This document shows, in pieces, positions 32,346 to 40,380 of a stretch of DNA of 41,102 nt. Under the pieces are notes generated by a model. The model saw only the letters and a list, made by a program, of their open reading frames with translations, did no database searches and was not told the DNA's origin. Source of the stretch: a virus; IMG/VR virus record IMGVR_UViG_3300028398_000008, positions 1-41,102 of that record. The stretch is one strand, 5' to 3'. The first letter of the stretch is position 1; every line of letters starts with the position of its first letter. The position numbers were made by a program, and so were the translations under genes.

Positions 32346-32816
32346 CTAATCTCCTTCACGTGTATTAAGAATATCATAAGGCATACCTTCGTGTAATTCA
32401 CGAGAAAATATATTATTTTCAGGGCATAATACTTTATTATTAGCTTGAACAAAATTATAAATTTCTTCGCTCATGCCGTGAGGACAAACTAACTGAACAA
32501 CAGTAACTAAATCGCCACTGTCTAATTCAGATGGAGCTAATTCTCGAATTCCCTTCAAGAAAACAGTAAGGCTGATATAATTTAATTTTGTATAAGCTAC
32601 ATAGCCTACATTAACTATGCCTGCTGAATTCGGTAAAATAACACCTACTAGGGCTACAGAGCTTCGCATGGCACAGGCATATAATTCACGATACGAAGCT
32701 GCTGTAGCCCTAGAGTCATGTTGAAGAAGTGCAGCACAAAGCCCAAAGAGTTCCGCTTTGCTAGAAGCTCTGACTAATGTGAACTTCGGCTTGTCAGCTG
32801 CTAATTTCTTCGCCAT
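32346..32816 (-). CDS. Unknown protein, 156 aa (gp13-like position)
   Basis: An alpha/beta protein with a hydrophobic core strand set (SVALVGVILPNSAGIVNVGYV, in two adjoining strands) and an LVTVVQLVCPHG strand. Its place just before the ejection set is where T7-like phages have gp13. The pattern of strands around VGV and VGYVAY could be an acyltransferase-like fold but no catalytic signature can be assigned. Function unknown. Confidence 0.6.
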   Translation of the reverse strand: MAKKLAADKPKFTLVRASSKAELFGLCAALLQHDSRATAASYRELYACAMRSSVALVGVILPNSAGIVNVGYVAYTKLNYISLTVFLKGIRELAPSELDSGDLVTVVQLVCPHGMSEEIYNFVQANNKVLCPENNIFSRELHEGMPYDILNTREGD

Positions 32817-32818
32817 AA

Positions 32819-33256
32819 TTAAAACCTGTAAACAATAATGTAGTCTGGATGACTAGCAGTATCAACAGAAACAGTGAAACTATTAGCATCATTATGCGTA
32901 ATAGTGACAGATTCGATTTCACCACTTGAAGAATCAATAACCTGCACAATAGGATAAGTATTGTAATTGTGATTAATCGTTACTGAAGTCTGGCCATCAG
33001 GTAGTAAACCATCAGGAGGAGGCATTACTGGTGGAAGTATAGGAATAGGACCGCCAGGATTAGGATTAGGAAAACACTGGACAAGACCAACACCACCAGG
33101 AGTCACACCGTCGTGGATATGTAAATAACCACAATGTTCACCAGGAACAAGCGTAAAGCTAATTGAACCAAAAGCAGAAATTTCAGTAATCTGTCCTTGA
33201 ACATTAACTTCATGCTTAGGCACATAGTTTTTATCATTACCACTATAAGGACGCAT
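32819..33256 (-). CDS. Putative tail/fibre-associated protein, 145 aa
   Basis: Residues ~43-57 (GYLHIHDGVTPGGVG) match the short motif in the N-terminal domain of the tail fibre (CIHDGISYGGVACL), a pattern common in phage fibre attachment domains. A Pro/Gly-rich linker (NPGGPIPILPPVMPPPDG) follows, then an all-beta C-terminal domain with Thr/Asn-rich strands. It may be a small fibre or an adaptor that decorates the tail. AAAGGA precedes ATG 33256. Confidence 0.6.
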   Translation of the reverse strand: MRPYSGNDKNYVPKHEVNVQGQITEISAFGSISFTLVPGEHCGYLHIHDGVTPGGVGLVQCFPNPNPGGPIPILPPVMPPPDGLLPDGQTSVTINHNYNTYPIVQVIDSSSGEIESVTITHNDANSFTVSVDTASHPDYIIVYRF

Positions 33257-33257
33257 T

Positions 33258-33533
33258 TTACTTTTCCTTTCCGTTAATCATCTTAGTCATAAACGCATCT
33301 CGCAGCATTCGCAATTCATTTGTAATTACTTTAAGACTATCGTTTATTTTTTTTTCCATCATAGTAACCTGGCCTTGCCTGACATAATGTTTTGCAACTT
33401 CCAGCTCATGCTCTTGTAATTTCATCTCAAGATCATGCATCTTATTATTAGCTAAAACAATAAGACGCAAAAAGAAGCCAAGCACAGCAAGCATTAACGC
33501 GCCAATGGATATTAGCCCACCAATTTCATTCAT
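33258..33533 (-). CDS. Membrane-anchored coiled-coil protein, 91 aa
   Basis: One N-terminal transmembrane helix (ISIGALMLAVLGFFLRLIVL, residues ~8-27) followed by about 60 residues of heptad-rich helix (MHDLEMKLQEHELEVAKHYV). This layout occurs in small phage membrane proteins of lysis or exclusion modules and in i-spanins. The genome has a better spanin pair at 38443-38815, so this is more likely a second membrane factor. CGGAGA precedes ATG 33533. Confidence 0.6.
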   Translation of the reverse strand: MNEIGGLISIGALMLAVLGFFLRLIVLANNKMHDLEMKLQEHELEVAKHYVRQGQVTMMEKKINDSLKVITNELRMLRDAFMTKMINGKEK

Positions 33534-33607
33534 AATTATCTCCGTTACTGGCTAGCGTACTAAGTGTTAATATCTATTTCTTTCACTACAATATTACTAG
33601 TTTACTT

Positions 33608-33778
33608 TTACTTATCCTTACAACAAGAATTTTTATTTGGTGCTACTATTGGTCGACACTCATAATGTAAACCTATCCAGTCACATTGGTCTGGTTGCTT
33701 AGCTATACGCAAGGTTGTAGGTTTCCCGGCAGGATCACAACAACACTTTTTACCGGTAAATATACCAACCTTGCGCAT
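33608..33778 (-). CDS. Cys-rich small protein, 56 aa
   Basis: Starts MRKVGIFTGKKCCCDPAGKP and has seven Cys in total: a CCC triplet near the start, two single Cys in the middle and a CC pair close to the end. The spacing suggests a disulfide- or metal-stabilised mini-protein. It starts one base after the stop of the preceding gene, with AGGAAAA upstream, which supports it as a real gene. No family recognised. The 74 bases behind it, to 33534, hold nothing I can name. Confidence 0.65.
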   Translation of the reverse strand: MRKVGIFTGKKCCCDPAGKPTTLRIAKQPDQCDWIGLHYECRPIVAPNKNSCCKDK

Positions 33779-33779
33779 T

Positions 33780-34250
33780 TTATTTTCCTAGTCGATCTAA
33801 TAATTCTTGCGGAGATTTAGGATTTCCTACTTTAACACCACAAAAATTTAATATGCGAGCTGCGAATTGATGGCACACTAAATGATCACCAACAGTAATC
33901 ATCTTCATTCCAATAACAGCCAAGAAAATATTTATCCAAGCGTATTTGTATGTGCCTATATTTTTTAGCGCTATCTCAGCTGCTTGTTTATTCCATTTAG
34001 CATTAGTCTTGAACACCCAATAAGGCTTACTAAATGTATTAATATTACGTAAGCGGTATCCAGCTGTAGAGTGACTTTCAACTATGCACGGAATTTCTTT
34101 ATCGAGTCCATCGCATTTTATATTAATAACAATGGCGACATGCGTAAAAGGAGATTTAGTAAATTTGCGGACATATCTAGAAAATATGCCTGACCCCTTA
34201 AACGCAATTACGTCGCCATTATCAAGTTGCTCAAGCTTTTTCAATATCAT
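33780..34250 (-). CDS. Permuted papain-like amidase/peptidase (YiiX/C92-like)
   Basis: A 156-residue protein with the order of catalytic residues seen in permuted NlpC/P60 enzymes: NGDVIAFKGSG at the start (residues 11-21), FTHVAI with His37, IVESH with Glu58 and, near the C-terminus, LVCHQFA with Cys126. These enzymes cut amide bonds in cell-wall peptides or other substrates. A hydrophobic stretch WINIFLAVIGMKMITV (~105-120) may be buried core. In this late operon it could help the incoming tail cross peptidoglycan or act in lysis beside the endolysin. AAGGTG precedes ATG 34250. Confidence 0.65.
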   Translation of the reverse strand: MILKKLEQLDNGDVIAFKGSGIFSRYVRKFTKSPFTHVAIVINIKCDGLDKEIPCIVESHSTAGYRLRNINTFSKPYWVFKTNAKWNKQAAEIALKNIGTYKYAWINIFLAVIGMKMITVGDHLVCHQFAARILNFCGVKVGNPKSPQELLDRLGK

Positions 34251-34398
34251 ACACCTTCATGATTTTTATAAAACGACGAAGTGCTCTGCGAACTTCTTTT
34301 TCTTCATTGGTTAATTTTTCAGGCAACTTGGCTAATTGCTTTTTAGCTCTTTTTACCATATCGGTAAAAAATTTAACGTCTTCATCCTTTACGTGCAT
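34231..34398 (-). CDS. Small charged protein, 55 aa
   Basis: Starts MHVKDEDVKFFTDMVKRAKK and is Lys/Glu/Arg-rich and helical throughout (LTNEEKEVRRALRRFIKIMK). It overlaps the end of the tail-fibre gene by 17 bases and the start of the amidase gene by 20, in different frames, the overlap style used all along this operon. Function unknown. Confidence 0.6.
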   Translation of the reverse strand: MHVKDEDVKFFTDMVKRAKKQLAKLPEKLTNEEKEVRRALRRFIKIMKVYDIEKA

Positions 34399-36826
34399 TA
34401 GATAATTCCTTTTCTAAATTATTGACTTTTTCTGTCAACTCTTTCACAGCATTAACAAGAACAGGAATAATTGCAGTTTCAGTCAATCTAAGATGCTCAC
34501 TATCAGTAGCATCTACGATAACATCATCGTTAACTTCTTGTGCAATAAACCCATAACGCTTACGCCCATTCCTAGCTTCATTTTCACGAGATACTTTAAA
34601 GTAATACTCAACAGGATTGAGCGACTTAATAAAATCTAAACCTTTAGTTAAAGGTTTAATTTCTCTTTTATCTCGTCTATCAGACGTAACAGTCCAAGCA
34701 ACTTGAATATGAGCATCTGTAATATTACCATTACCCAAAGTAATAGTATTATTACCATGTCCTCGCGCAGCGAAACCAATGACAATTTCATTATCAGCGT
34801 TATCCGCTAAAGCACGCGTATCATAACCAAAATAGACACAGTTATTAGCTGTCTGTAGTTCACTACCATCATTCAAATATCTTCCTGAATGACCACCAAT
34901 TGAAGAATTATTATCTCCGTGTTGTAGAGATCCAAGACTATCTCGGCCAAAAGCAGCTGTATTACTACCGTCAATTAAATTTAACAGACAGTTAACACCA
35001 AAAGCAGAATTTCTATTACCATCAATAAGAAATTCTAGCGAGCTTCTACCAAAACTTGAATTACCAACAGCAGTAGTTGCGTTACGCTGAGAATTTTTAC
35101 CGAAAGCACAAATGCTGTCTCCGGTAGTATTGTAATAAGCGGCATAAGCTCCAAATACGGCATTGCTATTAGTGTCAGTAGCATAATAACCAGCCCAGGC
35201 ACCAAAATAAGTCATATCATAGGAAGCTGCGCTTAAATTTCGCAACACACCGCGACCGAATGCAGTATTCCTATCTCCGGTAGAACCGCCATTTAAAACA
35301 TTATGCCCATAACCAGTATTATCACTACCTGTATTAGCTTCACCAGTTAAAGGACCACCATAAACACATCCGTCATAAGACGTGCCATGATTATAAACCT
35401 TATTAAGTCTAAAATCATGCAAGAAATGCCTTGCGTCACTAGGCCCGGTAATAATACCATTATTAACATCAGTTGATGGCAGTTGAATAGGATGCTTATG
35501 TCCTTCATCAGCATACCGGCCAGTATTGCCTATCACACCAACAGTGCTATCAGATGCAGCAGATACAGCAGTCGCATGATTAGGACAACGGCTGTCAAGA
35601 ACAGAATCAAGCGCAGATGGCGTAACTGCTAATGTGCTAGAAGTGCCATCAATAGCTTCCTGCCCAGTAGCCAATTCAACAGAGCCAACCTGAGTAGTGC
35701 TAGCAGGTGCACCACCAATAACAACATCATCACCAACAACGGAAACAAGAATACTACCATCACCACGAATACGCCGTAATTCCAATTTGTGCGCGCCATT
35801 CTTCTGCTTAAATACATTAGACCCAGTGCCAATATTAATAGCACCAATAACATCACCAAAACCTGAAGATGCCAATGCAGCACTAAGCCCAGCAGGAGTA
35901 ACAGCGCGTGTATTATCTGTTCCGCCAGAAGCTTCGGCAGTAGTAGCTAATTCAACAGTCCCTGAAGTAGTAGCCGTTGCTGGTTTAATAGCATTACCAA
36001 TTTCTTGTAATGCTCCTTCAACATTAGAGCTAATGTAGTAATTACCTGCATCATTAATAGTAGTTCCATAGGCTTTAGGAGTTCCACAATTAATGATATT
36101 ACCATCTTTGTCCTGTAATTTAAGTACACCATAACTGTCAAAACCGCCACTAACAATAGCATTATCATCAATAGCAAGTTGAATATTAGTGCCATCAGAC
36201 ATTGTAAACGTATAAGTATCATTCTGCGTTGCTAATATCGCAGTAAGAAACTTATCTGGCAAATTAAGCGCAGCAGCAACACTATTATCTTCATTTCTTA
36301 ATACAAGCTGACCACTTGTATTAATTTCAGCACTAGCAATAGTGTTATCAGTGTCTAATGTAACAAGAGGCACATACTTATGAGAACCATCCTCTAAAGT
36401 AAAATCTAAATTACCACCATTTACTGATACATCAACAAAAGTATTATCAGTATCAAATTGGTCTAGCGGCAAGTTAGTTGTAGTCCCATCTTCTTTAGTT
36501 AATACAAGATAACCTGCGTTAAGATGTGCTCCTGTGTAAGTATTATCACCATCAAGATCAGCCAATGGAACACTAAACGAAGAACCATCGCTCATCATAA
36601 CTTTAAGATCATGGCCAACAATACCAAAATTAACAAGAGTGACAGGAGGTGCTGATGCCTGTAAACAAGCAACGCCGCCATAAGAAATCCCGTCATGAAT
36701 ACAAAACTTCTTAGCCTCAAGATCAAAAACAACCTCACCTTGTTGCCCGATATACTTAGAAGCTTCATAAGTAGAATTAAAAACCTTCAACCGCGTAGTA
36801 GTAAAACGCCTATTAGAACCAGTCAT
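34382..36826 (-). CDS. Tail fibre/spike with C-terminal S74 chaperone
   Basis: An 814-residue receptor-binding protein. The N-terminal ~60 residues (TYEASKYIGQQGEVVFD, then CIHDGISYGGV) look like a phage-attachment domain. About residues 60-250 are repeated beta units carrying D-x-DNT (DGDNTYTG, DTDNTFVD, DTDNTIAS). Two tail-fibre repeats follow (SGTVELATTAEASGGTDNTR and GSVELATGQEAIDGTSSTLA). A long array of Asn/Gly steps with FG pairs (DRNTAFG, NSNAVFG, GNRNSAFG) forms the shaft. Residues 715-814 are an intramolecular chaperone of Peptidase S74 type: SDRRDKREI, then YGFIAQEV and a coiled coil at the end. Such proteins trimerise and then cut themselves just before the Ser (here Ser715). It determines host range. 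Confidence 0.9.
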   Translation of the reverse strand: MTGSNRRFTTTRLKVFNSTYEASKYIGQQGEVVFDLEAKKFCIHDGISYGGVACLQASAPPVTLVNFGIVGHDLKVMMSDGSSFSVPLADLDGDNTYTGAHLNAGYLVLTKEDGTTTNLPLDQFDTDNTFVDVSVNGGNLDFTLEDGSHKYVPLVTLDTDNTIASAEINTSGQLVLRNEDNSVAAALNLPDKFLTAILATQNDTYTFTMSDGTNIQLAIDDNAIVSGGFDSYGVLKLQDKDGNIINCGTPKAYGTTINDAGNYYISSNVEGALQEIGNAIKPATATTSGTVELATTAEASGGTDNTRAVTPAGLSAALASSGFGDVIGAINIGTGSNVFKQKNGAHKLELRRIRGDGSILVSVVGDDVVIGGAPASTTQVGSVELATGQEAIDGTSSTLAVTPSALDSVLDSRCPNHATAVSAASDSTVGVIGNTGRYADEGHKHPIQLPSTDVNNGIITGPSDARHFLHDFRLNKVYNHGTSYDGCVYGGPLTGEANTGSDNTGYGHNVLNGGSTGDRNTAFGRGVLRNLSAASYDMTYFGAWAGYYATDTNSNAVFGAYAAYYNTTGDSICAFGKNSQRNATTAVGNSSFGRSSLEFLIDGNRNSAFGVNCLLNLIDGSNTAAFGRDSLGSLQHGDNNSSIGGHSGRYLNDGSELQTANNCVYFGYDTRALADNADNEIVIGFAARGHGNNTITLGNGNITDAHIQVAWTVTSDRRDKREIKPLTKGLDFIKSLNPVEYYFKVSRENEARNGRKRYGFIAQEVNDDVIVDATDSEHLRLTETAIIPVLVNAVKELTEKVNNLEKELSNARKG

Positions 36827-36855
36827 TTGTCTTTCCTTTATTAGCTAGACCAGAA

Positions 36856-36872
36856 ACAGAGCCATTCTCTGT
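36856..36872 (-). terminator. Weak hairpin between nozzle and fibre genes
   Basis: In the minus sense ACAGAG, loop AATGG, CTCTGT followed by TTC. The stem is only 6-7 bp with a short T-rich tail, so it may reduce read-through from nozzle to fibre. It is the only structure in the 49 bases between the two genes. Confidence 0.4.
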
Positions 36873-36875
36873 CCT

Positions 36876-38459
36876 CTATAGCTTTATAGTCGCTCCATAA
36901 TCCAAAGATATTGCGTTAATTTCATAATACTCACCAGGATTTTCAGCAACTATTCTAATTGTATGGTATCTACCTATGTTATCCAAGGCGTAATTTCTCA
37001 TATATACAGTAGACTCAACAATATGACCAGCCATCCAATTAAAAGAAGCAGTCGCATAACCATCATTAGTCGACATAGCAAATAATGCAAATTCATTATA
37101 TATTTCTGCATTTTCTTTCCATTGGTCAACCTTCTCTAACAGCGCTTGTGAGTGCCTCCAAGCAGCAGTGCTAATCATAGGACCTGAATGAACAATTACA
37201 TTATTAAGAACTGAGTCTCTAGTCTGAGAATCTTGTACAGGAATATGAAACAAGCCTAATTCGACCCAAGAGTCAATAGGCTTAAGATCACTTTCGCAAC
37301 CTATTCCTGTTGGCTCGACGATTCCCCTAGTAGAATCAAAATGCCTTGGATATCTATCATAATGTATGAAACCAAGGTCAATAGTGTGAATACGTTCTTC
37401 ATCAAAAACAGAAGGACCTATCCAAAGATGCGGCTGATCGAAAGATGACCATTTATCAAGTCCCCAATGATAAACTAATGATCTCTGCCAATGGTCAGCT
37501 GATCCATCATAACCCAATATAGAAATAAATGTCTCCTGCGTGCTCGGTGAATCGAATAGTGCAATAGCATGCGTATCTAACAAATGCTGCAATCTAGGAA
37601 GCTCTATTTCAACTAAATATCTGCCGACAACATGTTGTATTTCTTCTGGATACGATTGACCATTATACGCATAAAGTCCAGATTTAGCTAAGAAAATATG
37701 CGTTAAATTATCTCTTGCCACAACTGCCCAAGGATTAATAGGCACTAACTCTTCACTAATTACATCAACTCTAAATCCAGCTAAAGGCGCAGTTTCAGAA
37801 AATTGCAGTAATGCATTAGTAGTATATACAGCAAAACCATTTCTAGTAGGTTTTACTGCTAACGGTCTACCATATTTTGCAATAGAAAGTGACTGAAACC
37901 CAGCTCCTTTATGCAAAGAACAGTCAAGCTTATCACCATTATCTGGCCTAGACCAACTTACAGTATCTTTAGCAAGAACAATTAATCTATTAAGAGCCTG
38001 CGTAATTCCGTATATAGGCCCGCTAAAACAAGTTAAATCAACCATATGACAAGACTTATGAATAGTATCATAAGCAACTATGCCAATTTGAGGATGTGCA
38101 TAATAATATACATTACCAGCATAAGCTTGACTAATCGGATAGTCTTCATCTCTCGGATCAACTCTTTGTATTTTTGGATAAGAAAGACAGGGTTGCCAAG
38201 GAGCGCACTTGCTTGCCGAGGAATACAAACCGTGCTGCGTCACTAAGACAACCCTGTCATCTTGCCTAAAAGTCGCAGGGAAGAACGACTCATCAGGCAA
38301 AACTTGCGCGGAAATGCTATTACCCCAACCAGAATAGATTCCGCGCAAATTAAACCTAAAATTTCTTCCTCTTATTACAGAGGGTTTTACTAACTGTATA
38401 TTAGAAAATGCAGGCTGAAGTCCAAGAAAATCTATAATAGTTTCAGTTGCGTGTTGCAT
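36876..38459 (-). CDS. Tail nozzle / stabilisation protein
   Basis: A 527-residue beta-rich protein with repeated blade-like strands (GLYSSASKC, VYYYAHPQIGIVAYDT, IFLAKSGLYAYNGQSYP) and the SWSRPDNGDKLD segment (~166-177). This segment resembles the conserved SNPD-type loop of phage tail nozzle proteins (P22 gp10/T7 gp12 type, beta-propeller). It probably closes the tail tube below the adaptor. The start ATG 38459 overlaps the end of the o-spanin gene and has no strong ribosome site, so coupled translation is likely. Confidence 0.7.
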   Translation of the reverse strand: MQHATETIIDFLGLQPAFSNIQLVKPSVIRGRNFRFNLRGIYSGWGNSISAQVLPDESFFPATFRQDDRVVLVTQHGLYSSASKCAPWQPCLSYPKIQRVDPRDEDYPISQAYAGNVYYYAHPQIGIVAYDTIHKSCHMVDLTCFSGPIYGITQALNRLIVLAKDTVSWSRPDNGDKLDCSLHKGAGFQSLSIAKYGRPLAVKPTRNGFAVYTTNALLQFSETAPLAGFRVDVISEELVPINPWAVVARDNLTHIFLAKSGLYAYNGQSYPEEIQHVVGRYLVEIELPRLQHLLDTHAIALFDSPSTQETFISILGYDGSADHWQRSLVYHWGLDKWSSFDQPHLWIGPSVFDEERIHTIDLGFIHYDRYPRHFDSTRGIVEPTGIGCESDLKPIDSWVELGLFHIPVQDSQTRDSVLNNVIVHSGPMISTAAWRHSQALLEKVDQWKENAEIYNEFALFAMSTNDGYATASFNWMAGHIVESTVYMRNYALDNIGRYHTIRIVAENPGEYYEINAISLDYGATIKL

Positions 38460-38697
38460 TTTTACTACATTCAGTTATAGGCTGTGGTTTACGTCCATAA
38501 AAAACGTCTAGTTTAGCATTATATTGCTGAATTTGACATTTAGTCCACGGTGTATCTTTCTTTGAATAAAGAATAGGCTCAAAAGTAGCAATCACCACAC
38601 GCCTAGCTTCAGTCTCTCCTGTATCTGTCAGGGCGCATCCGCTTAAACTTAGCCCTACGAATAGCGGCAGACTTAGCTTTTTTAATGAGTTTATCAT
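38443..38697 (-). CDS. Outer-membrane spanin (o-spanin), lipoprotein
   Basis: An 84-residue lipoprotein: MINSLKKLSLPLFVGLSLSG is the signal with lipobox L18-S-G-C21, so the mature protein would start at Cys21. The later part (FEPILYSKKDTPWTKCQIQQ) has the PI-x-S-x-x-DT and QI-x-x-NAK pattern typical of Rz1-like o-spanins. It overlaps the i-spanin gene by 89 bases in another frame, the classic spanin arrangement. Together they fuse inner and outer membranes at the end of infection. ATG 38697 with AGGA upstream was preferred to an in-frame TTG five codons earlier. Confidence 0.85.
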   Translation of the reverse strand: MINSLKKLSLPLFVGLSLSGCALTDTGETEARRVVIATFEPILYSKKDTPWTKCQIQQYNAKLDVFYGRKPQPITECSKNATRN

Positions 38698-38815
38698 CTT
38701 TTTTCCTAACATTCAATTCTTTTTTAGCTAAATTTCCTCGCCCAAATTTAAATCCATAAGCTAAAGCAGTGACTAATGCAACAAGTATTAGCCAATATTT
38801 ACGCACCAACTTCAT
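38609..38815 (-). CDS. Inner-membrane spanin (i-spanin)
   Basis: A 68-residue protein with an N-terminal membrane anchor (YWLILVALVTALAYGF, residues ~7-22) and a basic helical tail (NVRKKDDKLIKKAKSAAIRR) ending in RPDRYRRD. Shape and position upstream of and overlapping the lipoprotein identify it as the Rz-like partner. It begins inside the last codons of the holin gene (ATG 38815), preferred to an upstream in-frame ATG. Its periplasmic part is short for an i-spanin. Confidence 0.75.
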   Translation of the reverse strand: MKLVRKYWLILVALVTALAYGFKFGRGNLAKKELNVRKKDDKLIKKAKSAAIRRAKFKRMRPDRYRRD

Positions 38816-39056
38816 CAGTATCATCCAGAGATAAGGCAATTTTCTTCTCCGTAAACCATGTTCTAAAAATAGCTGTTAGCACATGAACAAAAATGCCAAG
38901 CAAAAAATTCCATTTAAGCGCTTCCTGCATAGCAATATAGTCAAACAGTGCTAACCCTTGTATAAATGCATGAGCTATTATAGCAAATACATTAAGTGTA
39001 TTAATCTTACTTTTAACTGGTGGATTAATACCAGAGATTTCAACAACAGAAGCCAT
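38799..39056 (-). CDS. Putative holin, 85 aa, two membrane segments
   Basis: Two hydrophobic helices (NVFAIIAHAFIQGLALFDYI, ~22-41, and FLLGIFVHVLTAIFRTWF, ~51-68) with a charged C-terminal tail (SLDDTDEVGA), the layout of a class II-type holin. It is immediately upstream of the spanin pair. It would release the endolysin encoded at 13148. The start overlaps the previous stop (TAATG at 39056) and has GGAGAG before it. Role inferred from topology and context. Confidence 0.7.
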   Translation of the reverse strand: MASVVEISGINPPVKSKINTLNVFAIIAHAFIQGLALFDYIAMQEALKWNFLLGIFVHVLTAIFRTWFTEKKIALSLDDTDEVGA

Positions 39057-39748
39057 TAGTGCTCTCCAATTAAATGCGTTCGCTGACTACGCCTAATTTC
39101 ATCTTTTCCTCTTGTAAAAGCTTGATAAACACTTCTGCCAATTTGAGGATCACCATACTGATTATTAAAATCAGCGATAACACCGTCTACAACAACTTCC
39201 GGAAATTTTTGCAGCACCCAGTCAACATGCCTTCCAAGCCTAGCAACTTGATTAGGGTCATTAAAATCCAAAGGAGCCCAACTATCATCAGCAGCGGCAC
39301 GAAAACTGAAAGAACATCCATCACTATTACTCTTAATCTGCCTATCACATTCTTTGCGATATGTATATGGAACAAAAGCCTTATAATAAGCAATCTTAAT
39401 AGAATCCCAAGGAGCCATCCCAGTAAAAACAAGCTTATTACCAGACTGATACCAAAAAGCTTTGTCTAACTTCTGCACTAATCCTGGCGGACGATACTTA
39501 ACGAATAGGCAATCCGAATACATAACAGCACGCATATCACGATAATCACAAGGAATATCAATAATATAGGGGCATTCATGCTCTGGATCACCGCTATGCA
39601 CAAGCATTTCAACAAGATCATAAGGAGAAGGATAATTAGTCCTTAACTCCTTTATGATCTTATTAGTTATTCTAATAATAGTAGCTAAATGTGTTGGTTT
39701 TCGTGTTTCAATAACAACTTGATCTACTACCTCAGAAAAAGTTCTCAT
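39056..39748 (-). CDS. Head-tail adaptor (tail tubular protein A-like)
   Basis: A 230-residue protein with a helical N-terminal third (RTFSEVVDQVVIETRKPTHL), a beta-rich middle (RDMRAVMYSDCLFVKYRPPG, NKLVFTGMAPWDSIKIAYY) and a helical end. This pattern and size fit the gp11/gp4-like adaptor that docks to the portal and holds the nozzle. Three lysis genes separate it from the nozzle gene, an unusual interruption. The start lies in the previous stop (TGATG at 39746). Confidence 0.65.
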   Translation of the reverse strand: MRTFSEVVDQVVIETRKPTHLATIIRITNKIIKELRTNYPSPYDLVEMLVHSGDPEHECPYIIDIPCDYRDMRAVMYSDCLFVKYRPPGLVQKLDKAFWYQSGNKLVFTGMAPWDSIKIAYYKAFVPYTYRKECDRQIKSNSDGCSFSFRAAADDSWAPLDFNDPNQVARLGRHVDWVLQKFPEVVVDGVIADFNNQYGDPQIGRSVYQAFTRGKDEIRRSQRTHLIGEH

Positions 39749-40326
39749 CAGACTTCACCGCCAAGTGCCTTAATTTTATTTTCAAGTTCTTTAATACGAG
39801 CAACCTGAGCGCTAACTTTAGCATCTTTCGCATTAAAGAAACCACTTTTAGCTCTAATATGAGCATACTGGTCAGCACCAGCCTTCCATTTACGAAACTG
39901 TTCTTCAGTTATATCTTCGATAAGATGCCCAATGCCACCAGGCCTAAGAATATCATTCCTAAGCATAGTAGCAATTTTCACATCCTTAGTAATATACTGC
40001 CCACCAGTGAAGACAATTTCTTTTTCTTCTCCATTTTTGTCAAGATACGGATAAGTAAAGTCAAACCGATTATACCGCTGAACAAAATACTGCGGCATAA
40101 CATATTCATTAGGATTATCTTTACTCACCTCAAGACAATCATGTTCTTCAGAAGCAACGCTAGGCTCTTCTTCTATTTCATTAATAGCAGGCCCAAGAGG
40201 CTGCTCTCGCTTAAGAAAAGCCTCTTCCCCGCTATCAGATTGCCTAAGATCAGTCTGATGCTCATCAACCTTATTAGTGAAATCTCCAGAAAGCACTTCA
40301 GGCTGTTTACCAAGTTTAAAAGTCAT
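39748..40326 (-). CDS. Unknown protein between capsid and adaptor, 192 aa
   Basis: The N-terminal 75 residues are acidic and probably disordered (EIEEEPSVASEEHDCLEVSK); the middle is a beta-rich unit (FDFTYPYLDKNGEEKEIVFT); the C-terminal 55 residues are helical with coiled-coil features (ARIKELENKIKALGGEV). Its position directly after the capsid gene suggests a head decoration, head fibre or completion protein. GAGG precedes ATG 40326. I do not recognise the family. Confidence 0.65.
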   Translation of the reverse strand: MTFKLGKQPEVLSGDFTNKVDEHQTDLRQSDSGEEAFLKREQPLGPAINEIEEEPSVASEEHDCLEVSKDNPNEYVMPQYFVQRYNRFDFTYPYLDKNGEEKEIVFTGGQYITKDVKIATMLRNDILRPGGIGHLIEDITEEQFRKWKAGADQYAHIRAKSGFFNAKDAKVSAQVARIKELENKIKALGGEV

Positions 40327-40346
40327 AGCTATATCCTCGTCTATGA

Positions 40347-40370
40347 AGGAGGGGAAATTAATCCCCTCCT
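40347..40370 (-). terminator. Hairpin behind the major capsid gene
   Basis: AGGAGGGG and CCCCTCCT form a perfect 8-bp stem with an 8-base AT loop, starting 11 bases after the capsid stop in the minus sense. Only a short TTC follows. It may be a partial terminator that lowers transcription of genes behind the capsid gene, or a stabiliser of the capsid transcript. Confidence 0.6.
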
Positions 40371-40380
40371 AAATTTTAGT

